From positions 12,104,250-12,168,249 of the forward strand of contig SSBO01000009.1 of the NCBI GenBank assembly GCA_005281725.1: a stretch of 64,000 nt of DNA. Direction: 5' to 3'. The DNA is from Wuchereria bancrofti (lineage: Eukaryota; Nematoda; Chromadorea; Rhabditida; Onchocercidae). Position 1 is the stretch's first letter. Each line of letters begins with the position of its first letter. Under the pieces are notes generated by a model. It was given only the letters and a program-made list of their open reading frames with translations, did not search any database and was not told where the DNA came from. Positions 34,517-47,094 of this stretch are shown in pieces. A program made the position numbers and the translations under genes.

Positions 34517-35950
34517 CCGAAAGGAAAAATCTGACCCGGGCAGATGGAACTCATTAGCCTTGCAAAGCCATAAGTCTACGAGAAAGGTACAATAAATAAG
34601 CCTACAACATGAGGATTTCGCTGCCACCTTTAAGCTTGCTAGGTCTAGGAGATAAACCACAAGTTGTCAGGTGCAAAAGGATGCACGTTAGGTCTAATCT
34701 AAAAAAGACTTTGCAGAAGCCCGAAGGATATAGCCTGTTTCACAAACCTGTAGCGACAGTTGAGAGACAAAATTAAATGAAATTCGCATTGGAAGCTGCA
34801 TGACAGTTTTGTTCAGGAAAATCCTTCTGATTCTGATATTTTGGTTCTTATATCATCTGGAGTTTAATTTTACTGCTGCATTCAGTAATCAAATAAAATT
34901 TCTGTGCTCTTTTTGATAAAAAAAATAGGCAGATCATTTTCCATCAGTGCTGATAGATTTTTTCAATGCTGATAGATCAGTTCACATTCCCAGTTCAGAT
35001 TTACTTATTTTATTGATTCGTTGAATAAAAGTTTCTGGAAATTTACAGCAATATATCATTCATGATATAGCTGAAGATGAACGTAATACTTCCATTGAAA
35101 TCTTCTAGAAATCCCAGATTTTCTTGTATCATTTAGTAACATTTCTTTCATTATAAAATTATAACGCAGACAAGAGCGCTTTTTATAATCGTAAGAATTA
35201 AATATGCTTGCGAGTAAGCAACAACAAAACCTTATCAGAAAAAAAACAAAAAAAAAGTCGACTCCTGGTCGTAGTTTTTTTTTGGTAAACAACAATGATA
35301 CCGATAAAAACACAAGAAAGCAAGAAAAAAAATCTTTTTTTTACAATTTTTTTTATGATATAATAAATAAAAGACACAAAATATTTCATAGACAATGAAG
35401 ACACCGATAAAGAACACCAAGAAAACAAAGAAAAGAAAGAACTGTTTACAATTTTTTTTTATAATATAGTAAATAAAAGACACGTTAGAAATGAACAACA
35501 AACATAAAACACAGCTAGAGAAAAATACTTTTCATATAAAAAAACGAATAAAAGTCCCACATAACTGGTGGAATTACCTTTCATTTTTCTCACTTTCTAA
35601 ATTTTTAATTGTTCCATGTTTAGCTCAAAAATTTCATATTTACTCATCCTACTGTTTCGTTTTTATTTAAAAAGTCCCAATTTCGAAATTTCCGTTCTAT
35701 TTTTAGTTTTTTCCAGTTTAGAAATTTTCCACTATGAAAATTTCCAATTTAATTGTTAACTCATTTCAATCTTAATTTCAAACCTTTTTTACAACCACCT
35801 ATTCTACGATTCAATTCTAATTCAACTGCTTATAAACACAATAATTAATTTCATAATGGGAATCAATATATAAAAAGTTACTTTTAACTCTCACATAAAA
35901 ATTTTAACTACTCGATTGATTTTTTCAGGAAGCAATTTTCTTCCATATTT
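34517..35950. other. Unique intergenic spacer after the duplication
   Basis: No gene is supported. The first 250 bases are less AT-rich than the rest but show no open frame with splice sites. A diverged tandem duplication occurs at about 35290-35485. Confidence 0.6.
35290..35485. repeat. Diverged tandem duplication of about 100 bp
   Basis: Both halves share the order ACCGATAAA, AACACxAAGAAA, TTTACAATTTTTTTT, ATAATAAATAAAAGACAC (or close variants). The first half lies at about 35290-35385 and the second at about 35390-35485. Confidence 0.75.
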
Positions 35951-35952
35951 TT

Positions 35953-38900
35953 CTATTCGGTGTAATAATTCGTTAAAAAATTTGTCTTCCACGGTGATGA
36001 CTTCGTGGATACAGGTGGAATCTGTGACATCACACCATGTTGCAAAAACATCGGTGGCAGCGTTGTTCTCTGTGACGAAACATCTTGCATCTCCGAATGA
36101 AATGTTTGATTCGGTGGCAGTATCGGTTGCACTGGCATTGACTGCATTGGTACTGCTGCTTGCTGTGGAATTATCTGCGCCTCTGGTTGCAGTATCTGCG
36201 ATTGCAGCACTTGTTGCGGTAACATTTGCTGTGGTGGAAGCATTTGCTGCTGCTGCTGCTGTTGTTGTTGAACTTGTGTCAACGGTACCTGTGGTTGCTG
36301 GAATACGTTGTTCTGAGTAGGAACCTGCTGCGAAAATTCTTGCATTGAAGATGCCTCTGGCGAGAAAATATTTGATGAAGATAGCTCTGGTGATACATTC
36401 AAGAACGAAAGATTGTTCAGGTTATATTGCAGATCGTTTACTTCCGCATCGTTTGACTGCAAATATTAATAGTACAAAAAATAAGGTGAAATAAATTCAA
36501 TGCTATTACATTTTAGTTCTAAATATTTTTAAGATAAATATTAACTCCGAAAGAAAAAAAAAAAGGCTACAAGGCACTCGTTGAACTGTTTGTAATGATT
36601 GGTTAACTCAATGATTATGTGCTCGATGATAATCAAATTTCATTTTGCATAGATAGATGTGAAGTTTCAAAGAATTATTTCTGAATTAGAAAAAGGATAG
36701 CAAAGGATGACTGAAGTGGTTAAAGGAGTTATAATATTTTATTTATAGACATTTATCTCTAAGTTCACATAATTGTTTTCATTTCGTTTTCAAACAGTAA
36801 AATGAGCAGCAGTCATCAATTATGATAAAATGAAATTGTGATGCGGAAACTTACAACTTTGAATAATTGCTGTGCATTCGACTGATTAACATCTGGTTCC
36901 GTTGTCGGAGCTTGAAACATTGGCGAATCAAACACATAACTATTCCTGAATACTGGTTCAGTTGAATTGCCATTGTTCACGGTAAATGCTAGAAGAGGTT
37001 TCCAGATCTCAAATTCTGCAATGAGAAAAAAGTGCTTAATTTTATAGATGTAATGTGAATAGCAAAAAAAAAAAAAAAAAAGCCTTAAATTTAATTGTTT
37101 TAGATGTATCTCAGGAATTCTAGAATTCCTTCTTCATTCCTATTTCTTTGCTATTTTCTTCAACTTTTATATCGTTTCATATTTTCCTTTTAAAGTTTTC
37201 ATATCATTACCAGATGCATTATTGCTTGTTGGTATTGTATAGCACCAGTTATTTTCAATACCGTTGGATTCGTCGTACATCGAAAATCCGACATTTTCAG
37301 CGTGCTAGAAAAAACGCATACATAAGGAAAAAATTTTCCAAAAAAAAAAAAAATTAAACATACAATTTCCTAATTTAATGTTTTAATGTGCTATTCACTA
37401 AAATGCATTCTTCCCATCAAATGTTGGTTTTAGAAGAAATCTATATTATTAAATTCTCGAAATAGCTTTTACTGATTTAGTATTATCCTCAAGAACGGTA
37501 TGATTGCATAACATAGCATAGTTTACTGAGTCAGTTGTTGTTGGTGGTGGAAGAAAAGTGGTAGTAAACTGATCGGAAGACATGTTATTGCAATTTGGAT
37601 TATTTGAAACATTCGACATCGAGTTATCAGCAGGAACAAAATCTGGCTTGGATGGATCTGATGTAAAATATGTCATAGGAGATGGATTTCCAATGGATTG
37701 ACCTGATTTGACAAATGCTGCAGATGGTGAATTTGTGAAGTCTGTCACTGAAGGCTAAAAAAAAAAAAAACAAAAATAAAAATAAAACTCCTACGTTTAT
37801 ATAAGGTTTAATAACAAACACGTCCTTACTTTAAATCTTTTTCATCCTTAAATTATCTTTTTAGAACAAAAGTCTAATAAGAATGGAAGAATAGAAATAA
37901 GTCCCAGTATTGAAACATACCGGTGGATTATAGGTGTTAACTGGATGAGGAAAAGTCGTCGGAGTAAGGGGTATCATCATATTGTACTGATTACTCATAG
38001 CAGATACATTAACTGGATTACCCATAGTAGATGAATTAACTGAAAAATATCCCAATATCGTTTCGAAAAAGATTTTAGAAACGAACATCAGGTTGTAGTA
38101 CCACATTTTATGATACATATGTTGAAAAAATTTAAGCACATAAAGTAAACAGCTTTATGTTACGAAGCATAGTACTTCCAGTTATGAAATGTAGAATTTT
38201 CGATTATAAAGTATATGTTTATTATCATCAGTTAGACATAGAATTTCTGATTATAAAATATAGGATTTTCAGCTACGAAATATGATTGATGGTTTTCGGT
38301 ACGAAATATAAAAATTTCAGTTATAAGACATGTGGTTGATTTTAGATATGAAATATAGGCATCTAATTAGAAAATGTAAGGCTTCCAGGCACAAAATATA
38401 AAGATTTCAGTCAGGAAATATAAAATTTTAGTCATGAAGCATTGAGCTTCCAGCTAGCTAAGTATTAAAGTATAATCCAGAAATATTCCAATTAGTTGAT
38501 TTCATTTTTTAATCTTTATGCACTTCTCGATTCTCTCATATCCATGCCGTATGTTTAAACATCTAAAAAAAAACAACCGATGTTATTGTCTTTAATTAAT
38601 ACATAATGCTTGTAGTTTGTGAAAAACATCACTACTACATTTGGTAATATCGCTTACAACAGTTCCGTTTAATAAGTAATAAAACAATGATAGATCATTG
38701 CAGCCGTTACACTTACCATTGCTACCTTCTGCATTCATAGCAAACTGAAAATTCATCGGAAAATTCTCTGAAATTTCAAATAAGCGTTTAATAAATGAAA
38801 ATTGAAAATTAACTAAATAGTAAAAAATTACCTTAAAGAATTAAAAATAAAATTTCATAATTTTAAAATATTATGTGAGATATTTTCCACAAGAATTCAT

Positions 38901-40619
38901 ACCACACATGATACTATTAACGTTGACCTTTTTCCAGTGAAATTTCTTCAGTAATATATTATAACAATCTACCAAGCAACGGAGCAACAGCAGGTCGATT
39001 CATTGCATTTGAATTCGCGATGGCAAGATATGCTGCAGCACGCTGAATTCGACGCATATCTTTATGAACTGACCGGAGATGATGAGTACCAAAACGCGTA
39101 GGAGCAAATGGCCGCAACGTAAACGGCTTAGAATTTTGCCCCTTATTTCGAAATAGAACTGGCGGAATCTATAGGTGTCATTTGTAATTTCAGGATGGTA
39201 GTGCGATAAAAAATTAGTCCAACTATTTGTTATAAAAAATGCACCTGAGCTATGTCGACAAATCCTGTAGAAAGGAATTCGTACAGGTTAATACCAGCAG
39301 AGTTAGTCAAACTGAGCGGGACGCAACGTTCCGGTCTTGCATCCTTTTTTCCTGAAAACTTATCTGCAAATTTAATTCTTACGACTATAGAAATTTTTAG
39401 TAAATAGTCCTACTTTAGATAAAATTTGAATATCTTGCGATAACATTTTAAGTAAAACATGAACTAAACGGAAATTTTCTGGAAAAATTAAGAGAAATCG
39501 TAATATTCTGTTTAATCAAAAAAAGAAAGAAAAAAAACTATAATTTATGATTTTAGAAAAAGATAACTAACGATTAAGTTGAAAAATAAAGAGTATGGAC
39601 GAAGCAAATGTTATCATTTATCAGATAAGCTTACCAACTGGTAATGATTTCATATAAGCAGTAAAAACGGTGCTTTGAATATTGCGTGAATTTCCATCGT
39701 AATACTTTGCAGCACCAATAGGAAATGGAACATATATTCTGTCTTCATTCACGTCACCACACCAAATGATTATGATTGATGAATATTCCGAGATGTGACA
39801 AGTCACTTCACCAGGATTACAGTAAATGAATATAGTTGCTAAAGCAGTGTAAATTTATCTAACAAAATGGATGTAATAAAACTTTTTGCACAAATTTGAG
39901 AAATTTTTGAAAAAACCAAGCTTTGATATTAGCACGAACATGGTAAGCTCGCATAAAGATCATTCATATCAATGCCAACACTTGTTGCAATGGTATAAAA
40001 CATTTCATCTAGACGACCATTTGTTTTAATCGCCAAGATACGTTCACTTTGAGCTACAAATTAAGTATTTGCACATATTTTGATAAGGAATGTATGAAAA
40101 GATATTTTAGATCAATTTCAACAACAATTCTTTCTATCATATCAAACTATGATGAATGATTTTTGCTAATTATACACAAAATCTATTGCTATGAGTTTTT
40201 GCAGTGTTTAAATTATTCAATTCCGTTCATTTAAATCTCAATGAATAATATCGAAATCCTTCAGTTAATTCTCTTTTCCTTTGAATAGTCCTCTTAATAG
40301 TAATATCTATGAATAAGATAATTTTTATTGATATATTTATTACCATATTTTGGTTCATCAGGGCGCCAATTACTGTGAAATCTTGTAACTAAATGATTGG
40401 CGAAACTTTCCATGAATATATTGATCTAAAACAAAGACCAGTACTCATATTTGTTATGACTTCAGAAAATACTTTCTTTCTGTAGAGTGAAATTTTTTGT
40501 GAAATTATGAATATTGTGAACTTTGTCATTTATAGATACATATTTACCCGACGTTTCGGAATGCGATGATACATAAAAACAGCCAAAAAGTTGACCAATT
40601 CTTTGACTTCCGTATACAT
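35953..40619 (-). CDS. fog-3: BTG/Tob family protein, FOG-3-type, with long Q-rich tail
   Basis: Twelve exons (40548-40619, 40344-40425, 39940-40053, 39635-39838, 39245-39363, 38973-39168, 38717-38767, 37921-38039, 37473-37754, 37211-37304, 36855-37015, 35953-36456) join in frame to 665 aa. The first four exons form a BTG/Tob domain. It opens MYTEVKELVNFL and continues PKRRINIF, then box A-like NWRPDEPKY, DMNDLYASLP, and box B-like FIYCNPGEVTCHIS. BTG/Tob proteins bind the CAF1 deadenylase and repress mRNAs; C. elegans FOG-3 is the Tob-type protein required for sperm fate. Exon 6 has the conserved-looking PFAPTRFG patch of Tob proteins. The remaining 400 or so residues are Asn/Ser/Pro/Thr-rich and end in a Met/Gln/Pro-rich tail with a (Q)9 run. 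Orthology to fog-3 is likely because nematodes have few Tob genes, but it is not proven. Confidence 0.85.
38130..38470. repeat. Degenerate minisatellite in Tob/FOG-3 intron 7
   Basis: About ten diverged units of roughly 20-30 bp share the theme TACGAAATATAxxATTTCAG (variants GAAATATAGG, AAAATATAAAG, GAAATATAAAATTTTAG). They are confined to the intron between exons 38717-38767 and 37921-38039. Confidence 0.7.
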
Positions 40620-40649
40620 ATTTATGCATGCGAAGTAATGAAATTGCAA

Positions 40650-40670
40650 GAAAGAACTGCAAAAAATTGT
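40650..40670 (-). other. Likely trans-splice acceptor for the Tob/FOG-3 gene
   Basis: A minus-strand TTTTTTGCAG places the mRNA start at 40656, 37 bases upstream of the ATG at 40619. An earlier ATG in another frame (near 40633) opens an ORF that runs through the first intron and is not used by the spliced model. Confidence 0.55.
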
Positions 40671-40939
40671 AGGAAAGAATTCTAGCAAATTCTTAAATCG
40701 CGCAATGTTTCAACTTCAAGCATTTAATCCATTTTAACTTCAGAAACTACAACATACACATACACACACATACACACACAACACAGATAATCAGGAGCAA
40801 CCGACTACGAGAAATGAAAAAGCAACCAATAAAAATCAATCAATACTTCTCGGACAAAAAGTTGCACTCAGACATTTGCAAAATTTGCATATAATCCTCT
40901 ACAAGCAAAATGGTCACCTTCTAGAAAGTTCCTAAGTTA

Positions 40940-41350
40940 CAGATTGTCCCTAAGCAATCCAAGTTACCTAAAAAAACAAATGAAAGCTTGCCTAAAAACA
41001 ATAACCTAAAAAGAAAATTGTTCTATAGTCATGTCGAACCCATTCACATCACTTTTTTAAAAAGCAACAGAATGCTTAGAAAAAGTGGTCCTAAAAAATA
41101 GAGTTGCTTAAAACAAGTTCATATGAAAAGTTACCTGAAAAAAGCAATCGAAAGTTTGCTCTAAACAATTGCTCAAAGCAATTTTACGCATGTAGTTTAC
41201 AAGTAGAGTTACTTACAAATAGTTACTTTAAGCTAGCTTATGTGAAAAAGTTACTAAATAAGTGACAAAAGTCTGCGTAAAGAAAAAATTGCTTAAGATA
41301 GAGCTAGGTGAAAAAAAAAAGAACTGTTTAAAGAACATACGTATGTTAAA
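40940..41350. repeat. Degenerate short-period repeats upstream of the Tob/FOG-3 gene
   Basis: Loosely repeated elements such as CCTAAAAA, AAAAGTTAC, CAATTGCTxAA and TTGCTTAAA alternate over about 400 bp just upstream of the Tob/FOG-3 5' end. The period is irregular (about 30-50 bp). No coding potential is seen. Confidence 0.5.
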
Positions 41351-43062
41351 TATTGCTCCTAATTCAAGCATTTAGTTTAAAATGACTATATTAAATTAAT
41401 CTCAGTAATTATTTACTTATGTTTAGGTTACGTTTACAAAAAAGTAATTTAATTTCTATAAAAGTAACGACTAGAATGAGAATTTGCTGATATCAGTTAA
41501 AATATTTCCTGAAATATCTTCTCGACTATCCTTTTTTGCTTACATATTATTACAAACATCTCGAGACAACAATTTACACATGGAACGAAATGATACCAAT
41601 AGAGTTAATTCACCAGCCTGCCAGGTTCAAGCAACGAAATAAAACCAAAAAAGTGAACCTATTACCAAACCGCAGAGCTTACGCAACTAATAAAAACTAT
41701 CTCGTTGGCCTAAAATGGTTTGAAAACTACGTGGGTGGTCCATTTCAAATATTTTACTCGCTCTACAGTGCGCACAATAATTGATTGACGCTCGGTTTAG
41801 CAGTATAAGAATATATTTCAGGATAGGATAAATTAGAATAATTTTTTCGATTACAGTAGAAATAGCAACATGTAAACTCTACGACAATACTTTTCTGATT
41901 TTCTCACGGTTTGTCAATAACAAATGAAAATTGATGAACAAAAATTGCTCAGGAATAATTAACAAAATATGATTAAGTAAGAAAAAATAAATGTTTCCTT
42001 TTTCAAATTTTTTCCAAATCCTTTTTGCTTAAAAAGAAAAGAAAGAACAAAATTGATTAAAGGATATTTACGAGTTTTTTACTGCTACCGTATATTCAAT
42101 TCATTCATTCATTCAGCGCTTACCATAATTTTTTGAATTGCAAATCAGAATTCTTCTTCCGGTTCAAACAAATAAAGCAAATATTCGATAATAATCGTTG
42201 ATCAAAATGAAGATATTTACTTCATTTGATCGATTAATCAGAAATTATAGAATTTTGCTACAAAAAAGTTTAAATATTCTTGCAAAAATTGAATTTTCTT
42301 GTGCTTATATTTGGTCAATGTTAGAAAATTTTTTAGTTGATTATTGTGAAAACATTCATTCATTTTTCGGTTATTTTCAATTTATACGGAATTTAAAACA
42401 TTTTGAATATTTTGGAAAACTTAGTTTGCTTGAAAATTTACAAACAATTTTCGTCGTTTAAAATTTTTGAAGATATGACAAAAAATTAGAAGGTCTCTAC
42501 TTCTAGGCAATTATACAACAGCAATATTTTCTCAATTAAATCTGAATGAAAAATAATTTTAGACATCAGTTTCAATTGATTTTAAATTTCATTGACCAAA
42601 GGCATCAGCAATTTATAGGTTGCAGAAAAATATTGCATTAGTTATTTTATAATATGCATAAATGAACGTTTAAGAAGGAATTTTGATATTTCAGGATTTC
42701 TTTAAAAAGAAAACTTCAATAACTTCTCATTTTACCGCACTACATAAATTTATCAAGTGCTTTAAATACTTCAATATGAAATCTTAAAATAATGAAATAA
42801 GAACACATGAAAAGAATTAAGCAATTGAGTTACCTATCCACTATTTCGTGAAATGATCTGTCCCAACCATTTCATAGTATTTCAAAAAATTTTCGGTACA
42901 TAATACAACTTAGAACATTTTCCGGTTGTATCGCAGCTATTAGTTGGGACGAAAAATTGAACAGAAATTAATTTTGCTAAATTATGTATTATTTATCAAA
43001 AATTCGCAGATTTTTTTTTCTTTTTGTTGCTGATTTTTCTTTCTTTTTTTGTTTTTGAACAT

Positions 43063-43251
43063 ATGGAAACTCGTTTACCCAATGACACCTATAAAACTGG
43101 AACACTTTTTTTTAACTGTTGTGATTTAAAAATGATTCCACTTAGTTCATTTAGCAAAAAGTCTGTACGTAAATTTACACCTGAACAACATAATTTTGAT
43201 ATTTTAATAAATTTATCTAGCACAGAAAAAAAGATTTATTTAAATTTGTGA
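43063..43251 (+). CDS. Possible small ORF or terminal exon, unknown
   Basis: From an internal ATG at 43063 (METRLPNDTYKTG...) the frame stays open for 62 codons with a balanced, non-repetitive composition (NCCDLKMIPLSSFSKKS, RKFTPEQHNFDIL), ending at TGA 43249-43251. It is unlike the low-complexity frames around it. No domain is recognised, no splice partner was found, and it may be chance. Confidence 0.2.
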   Translation: METRLPNDTYKTGTLFFNCCDLKMIPLSSFSKKSVRKFTPEQHNFDILINLSSTEKKIYLNL

Positions 43252-43556
43252 CTAAGGTGCAATTTTTTTCTGAAAACTCAAAATTTTTGTCAGGGTAATT
43301 TTAACTATAGCCTATAATTCTATTGTTTGATTAAAATTTTTTTAACATTAATTTTGTTTTAAATTTTTAGCATTAAAATCTGGAAGAGTAAAAATGATTT
43401 TAGCATATATTTTGGTATACAAAAAAGTCAGTGAATTAAAACTAAGTGAATGAATGTGTATTTTCTTTTTTCTTCCATTATTTTTTGCTTCATTTTCAAT
43501 AAATTATAGTTATTGTCATTGCATCATTCAATAAATCTATACAACACAAAATAACA

Positions 43557-43558
<2 letters not shown>

Positions 43559-43587
<29 letters not shown>
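43559..43587. repeat. Poly-T tract of about 29 bases
   Basis: An uninterrupted T run immediately beside the GC-rich island at 43622-43733. Confidence 0.95.
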
Positions 43588-43621
43588 GAATATGGAATGA
43601 AATATAACAGAAATGGCAATG

Positions 43622-43733
43622 ACCTAATTGGCAATTGTCACCGCCACCGCAATTGAGCACTTCTTCCCACCGAATACGACCTACAGCTGTTCGTCCTTCT
43701 TTTTCAATGAAATTCCTTTTTAATATATGTATA
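43622..43733 (-). CDS. Isolated coding-like island (candidate exon)
   Basis: A locally GC-rich minus-strand stretch reads IEKEGRTAVGRIRWEEVLNC followed by Gly/Cys residues. An AAAAAG acceptor candidate lies at about 43726, and a GTGGCG sequence after the codon for the last Cys could be a donor. Composition and frame look coding amid nearly pure A/T sequence. No family is recognised and no second exon was located, so this may be an orphan exon of a long-intron gene or a relic. Confidence 0.3.
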
Positions 43734-46700
43734 ATTTGTATTAATTAATTAAATTTTATGAACGTATTTATTTATCATTACCCGAATTATGAATGAATTC
43801 ATTTGGACAACATAGGAATGTGCTGTTACATGCACTAATAGCAACATAGTGAATTCGAAAAAGTTAAACTAAATTTTGAATTATGTTGGCAAGTAAGTAA
43901 TATATCAGAAAACACAATTTAAACTCTATTATTGTTTCTAGAAATGATATAATTATTTTGCCCAGGATATTCATAATTAAAGATAAATATAGTTTAAATT
44001 GGTGAAGTTAAATGATGTTGCTTTAATTTTTAATTTTGTTTTTTCCTTCTAAACTTAAAATGATAGTCGAAATTATATTAGGAAATCAAATAGTAATGCT
44101 AAATTGTTAAAGATACTGTATATGAATTATTTAAACGAATATAATAATAACAATAAATTTACCTTTGTTAGCATTATCATTTATTACCTGATCGTATTAT
44201 TTATCATTTTCATTACTATCGTTATTATTATCCATTACTGGGATTGAAATAATCATTTTTTAATGATTCTTTGAATAATAAATGTTACTTTTTAAAAAAT
44301 AATTTGCGGAAATATTTTTCTTTTATCTCAAATGATTTCTACAAATATATCGAATGATTTTATTAAAATTTATAATGGCTTCCTTTCTATCAATCTCTTA
44401 TGCAGTGAAAATATTGTTGTCATAACATTATCAAAATAATAATATTAAAAAGGGAAAAGTAACAAAATTTTTCATCTGCAACTTTTGAATTTTTTCTTTA
44501 TTTACGCTTTCAATTAAGATTCAATTGGTTTGAATTCAATTCTTTCTTGCTTCATTTTTATCCAAATAATTTTTATCAAAAACAAAATTGCATTCTACTA
44601 TATGACGATTCATTATAGAAAATTGATTTCATTATTGTTATCACCAATACTGACATATCATTATCTTTTATTACCATTCGTCATACAATTGTCTTTATCA
44701 CATTTTATCTGCATTTTGATAATTGCCATCATAATTACTGTTACCGTTATTGCATTGACGATGATAATAAAGATGAACATAGTTTTATTTAGCATTCAAA
44801 TCAGTAATTAATCTTGTAAAATTTTTACAAATTAATTAAATTAACAAATTATTGTTACTGCTATTGACAAATTTGTTAATGTATATATTGCACTCAATGA
44901 AAGAAGTAATTACTTTCTCGAATGCCTACCTAATATTTCATCAATTATCCGTCGTCGTATATGAGATTTTCGGGATAAAAATTTGAAATCCTTTTTAAGA
45001 TTATTCAATTTCAGTATAAATAAAAGGAATATGACATTCTAGCTGAATTGTTTATTATTCATCAACAATAATAATAACAACAATAATAATAACAAATTAG
45101 TTTGTATTAAAACCATGCATACAATTATTAGTTTTTTAAAATTTATGTAGTTAACTCAATTTAAGAACTATTAGCTATCGAGTTACAAATTGATGCAACA
45201 ATATTTGAAAAAAAAAATTCCAAACTGTTAAATTATTATCAAGTGATAATATTTCGAGAATAGTTTTCGAAATTTCCATGTGTTAAGTGGTTGTTTTGTT
45301 TGTCAATATGTAAAAGTCTTTACTTTTATTTATCTCTTAATCGATACCATATAAAATTAAATTTTAATTTAAAATTTGCTGAAATCTCTTGTAACATAAT
45401 TTTAAATACTTTACTGTCTAATTTATGATACAAAAACAATGATTCATAATTTTTCTCTATATTGAAAAAGAAAAAAAATATTTCGTTATTTTGAAAATTG
45501 CACTACTACAATTAAATCAAATTGATCTGTGAGTAATATTTTTGCTATTTGTAAACAAAATGTCTCTGTAAAAAAGGACATTTTTTTCTCACTTGCCATA
45601 AGTTTTTAATAAGTAATTTGATGACTAATATTAAATATTTGTTTCATTCAATCATTATTTTGAATATTTTAAAATTGAAAATATTTCATACATGATATTA
45701 AATTATAACAAATTTCCCTCACATATCATATTTACAACTTGAAAATATTTCTATAATAAATTAATTGTATGTATTTTAAAAAAGAAAGAGAAGAAAGCTA
45801 TATTACAATGACAAATATTTAATAATAATAGCAATAATAATAGTAACGATGATAATAATACTGATAATAGTGGCAATAATAATAGCAGTAACAATAATAA
45901 TTGGAATAATAATAGCAGTAAGATGATGATTAAAAGTTATATATGATTGATTATAAAATTTTTTTTGATATATTTTTTTTTTGACAGTAGATTTTTAGCT
46001 TTTGATTGCCAATATTATTTATTGCTATTGTCATATATTTTTCACATTGAGCTTACTTTTTTATTCCTAATTTTTTTTTTCCAATTTTTTTTTTCGCTCT
46101 TAAACTATTATTGGATGTTTGTTATTACACACTGTCGATTTTAGCATTATAAATATATTCATACTTATAATCTCATAATTTCATTACTTATTATTTACTA
46201 CATTTATTTCCATTACATTTGTATTGTATTCTTCATTTCCATTCATTATCATAGATTTGATCTATCGTTGATCATAATCGATAATAGTAATTAAGGTTGT
46301 ATTAAATAATTACATTAATGGATTAAATTACAAAAAAAAAAAAAACGGATTTTTTTTTTTTGATGTAAACAATAATAAATAATTTGTTGATTATTACTGA
46401 ATAATAATTGTTTCATCTCACTGATAATTTACTCATTTGAAATTGAATAATTTTCATTTACGAAATTAAATTATGCCAAATTTCATTTGCATTCTTTCAA
46501 TTGTCATTTTGGAAAGAAAAGAAGAAAAAAGGAAAAACTATATATTGATCAATGTTTGATAATAACAGTGAAATTATTTATATATTTTAATGTTGTTTGC
46601 AGAAAAAAAAAACGAATGGGAAAAGTCAGTTAAGAAAAAAAAAATGCATTTGGTGAGAAATTGAACTTTTTCGGAACAATAGAGAAAAGAAATGGTAATT

Positions 46701-46951
46701 GAAAAAAAAAAAAATGATATTGTGATAGAAAATTGCTTTCTATTACCGATCATGACGATCAGTGAATTTTTGTTGTTGATGGCAGCTCAATCGTATTTCC
46801 GATTGTTAATTCAATTTTACTCTCAAGCAAAAATCTTCAAGAATAAATAAATTCTTTTTTTATTTTACTTTATAAATTAGTTTTTGCAATTATTATTAAT
46901 TATTATTATTGTTATTAATATTATTACTATTAATTATTATTATTGTTATTA

Positions 46952-47094
<143 letters not shown>

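Noticed and set aside
35916..36320. 134-codon Val/Ala-rich plus-strand frame
   Set aside because: It is antisense of the Gln-rich last exon of the Tob/FOG-3 gene; CAG/CAA repeats read as Leu/Val/Ala on the other strand.
41536..41784. 82-codon plus-strand open frame in a slightly GC-richer stretch
   Set aside because: It has no splice sites, no homologue recognised and no conserved motif. It could be chance.
42855..42955. Spaced inverted GTCCCAAC/GTTGGGAC pair, considered as a microRNA or transposon end
   Set aside because: The arms are only 8 bases and the rest does not fold into a convincing hairpin. No target-site duplication is seen.
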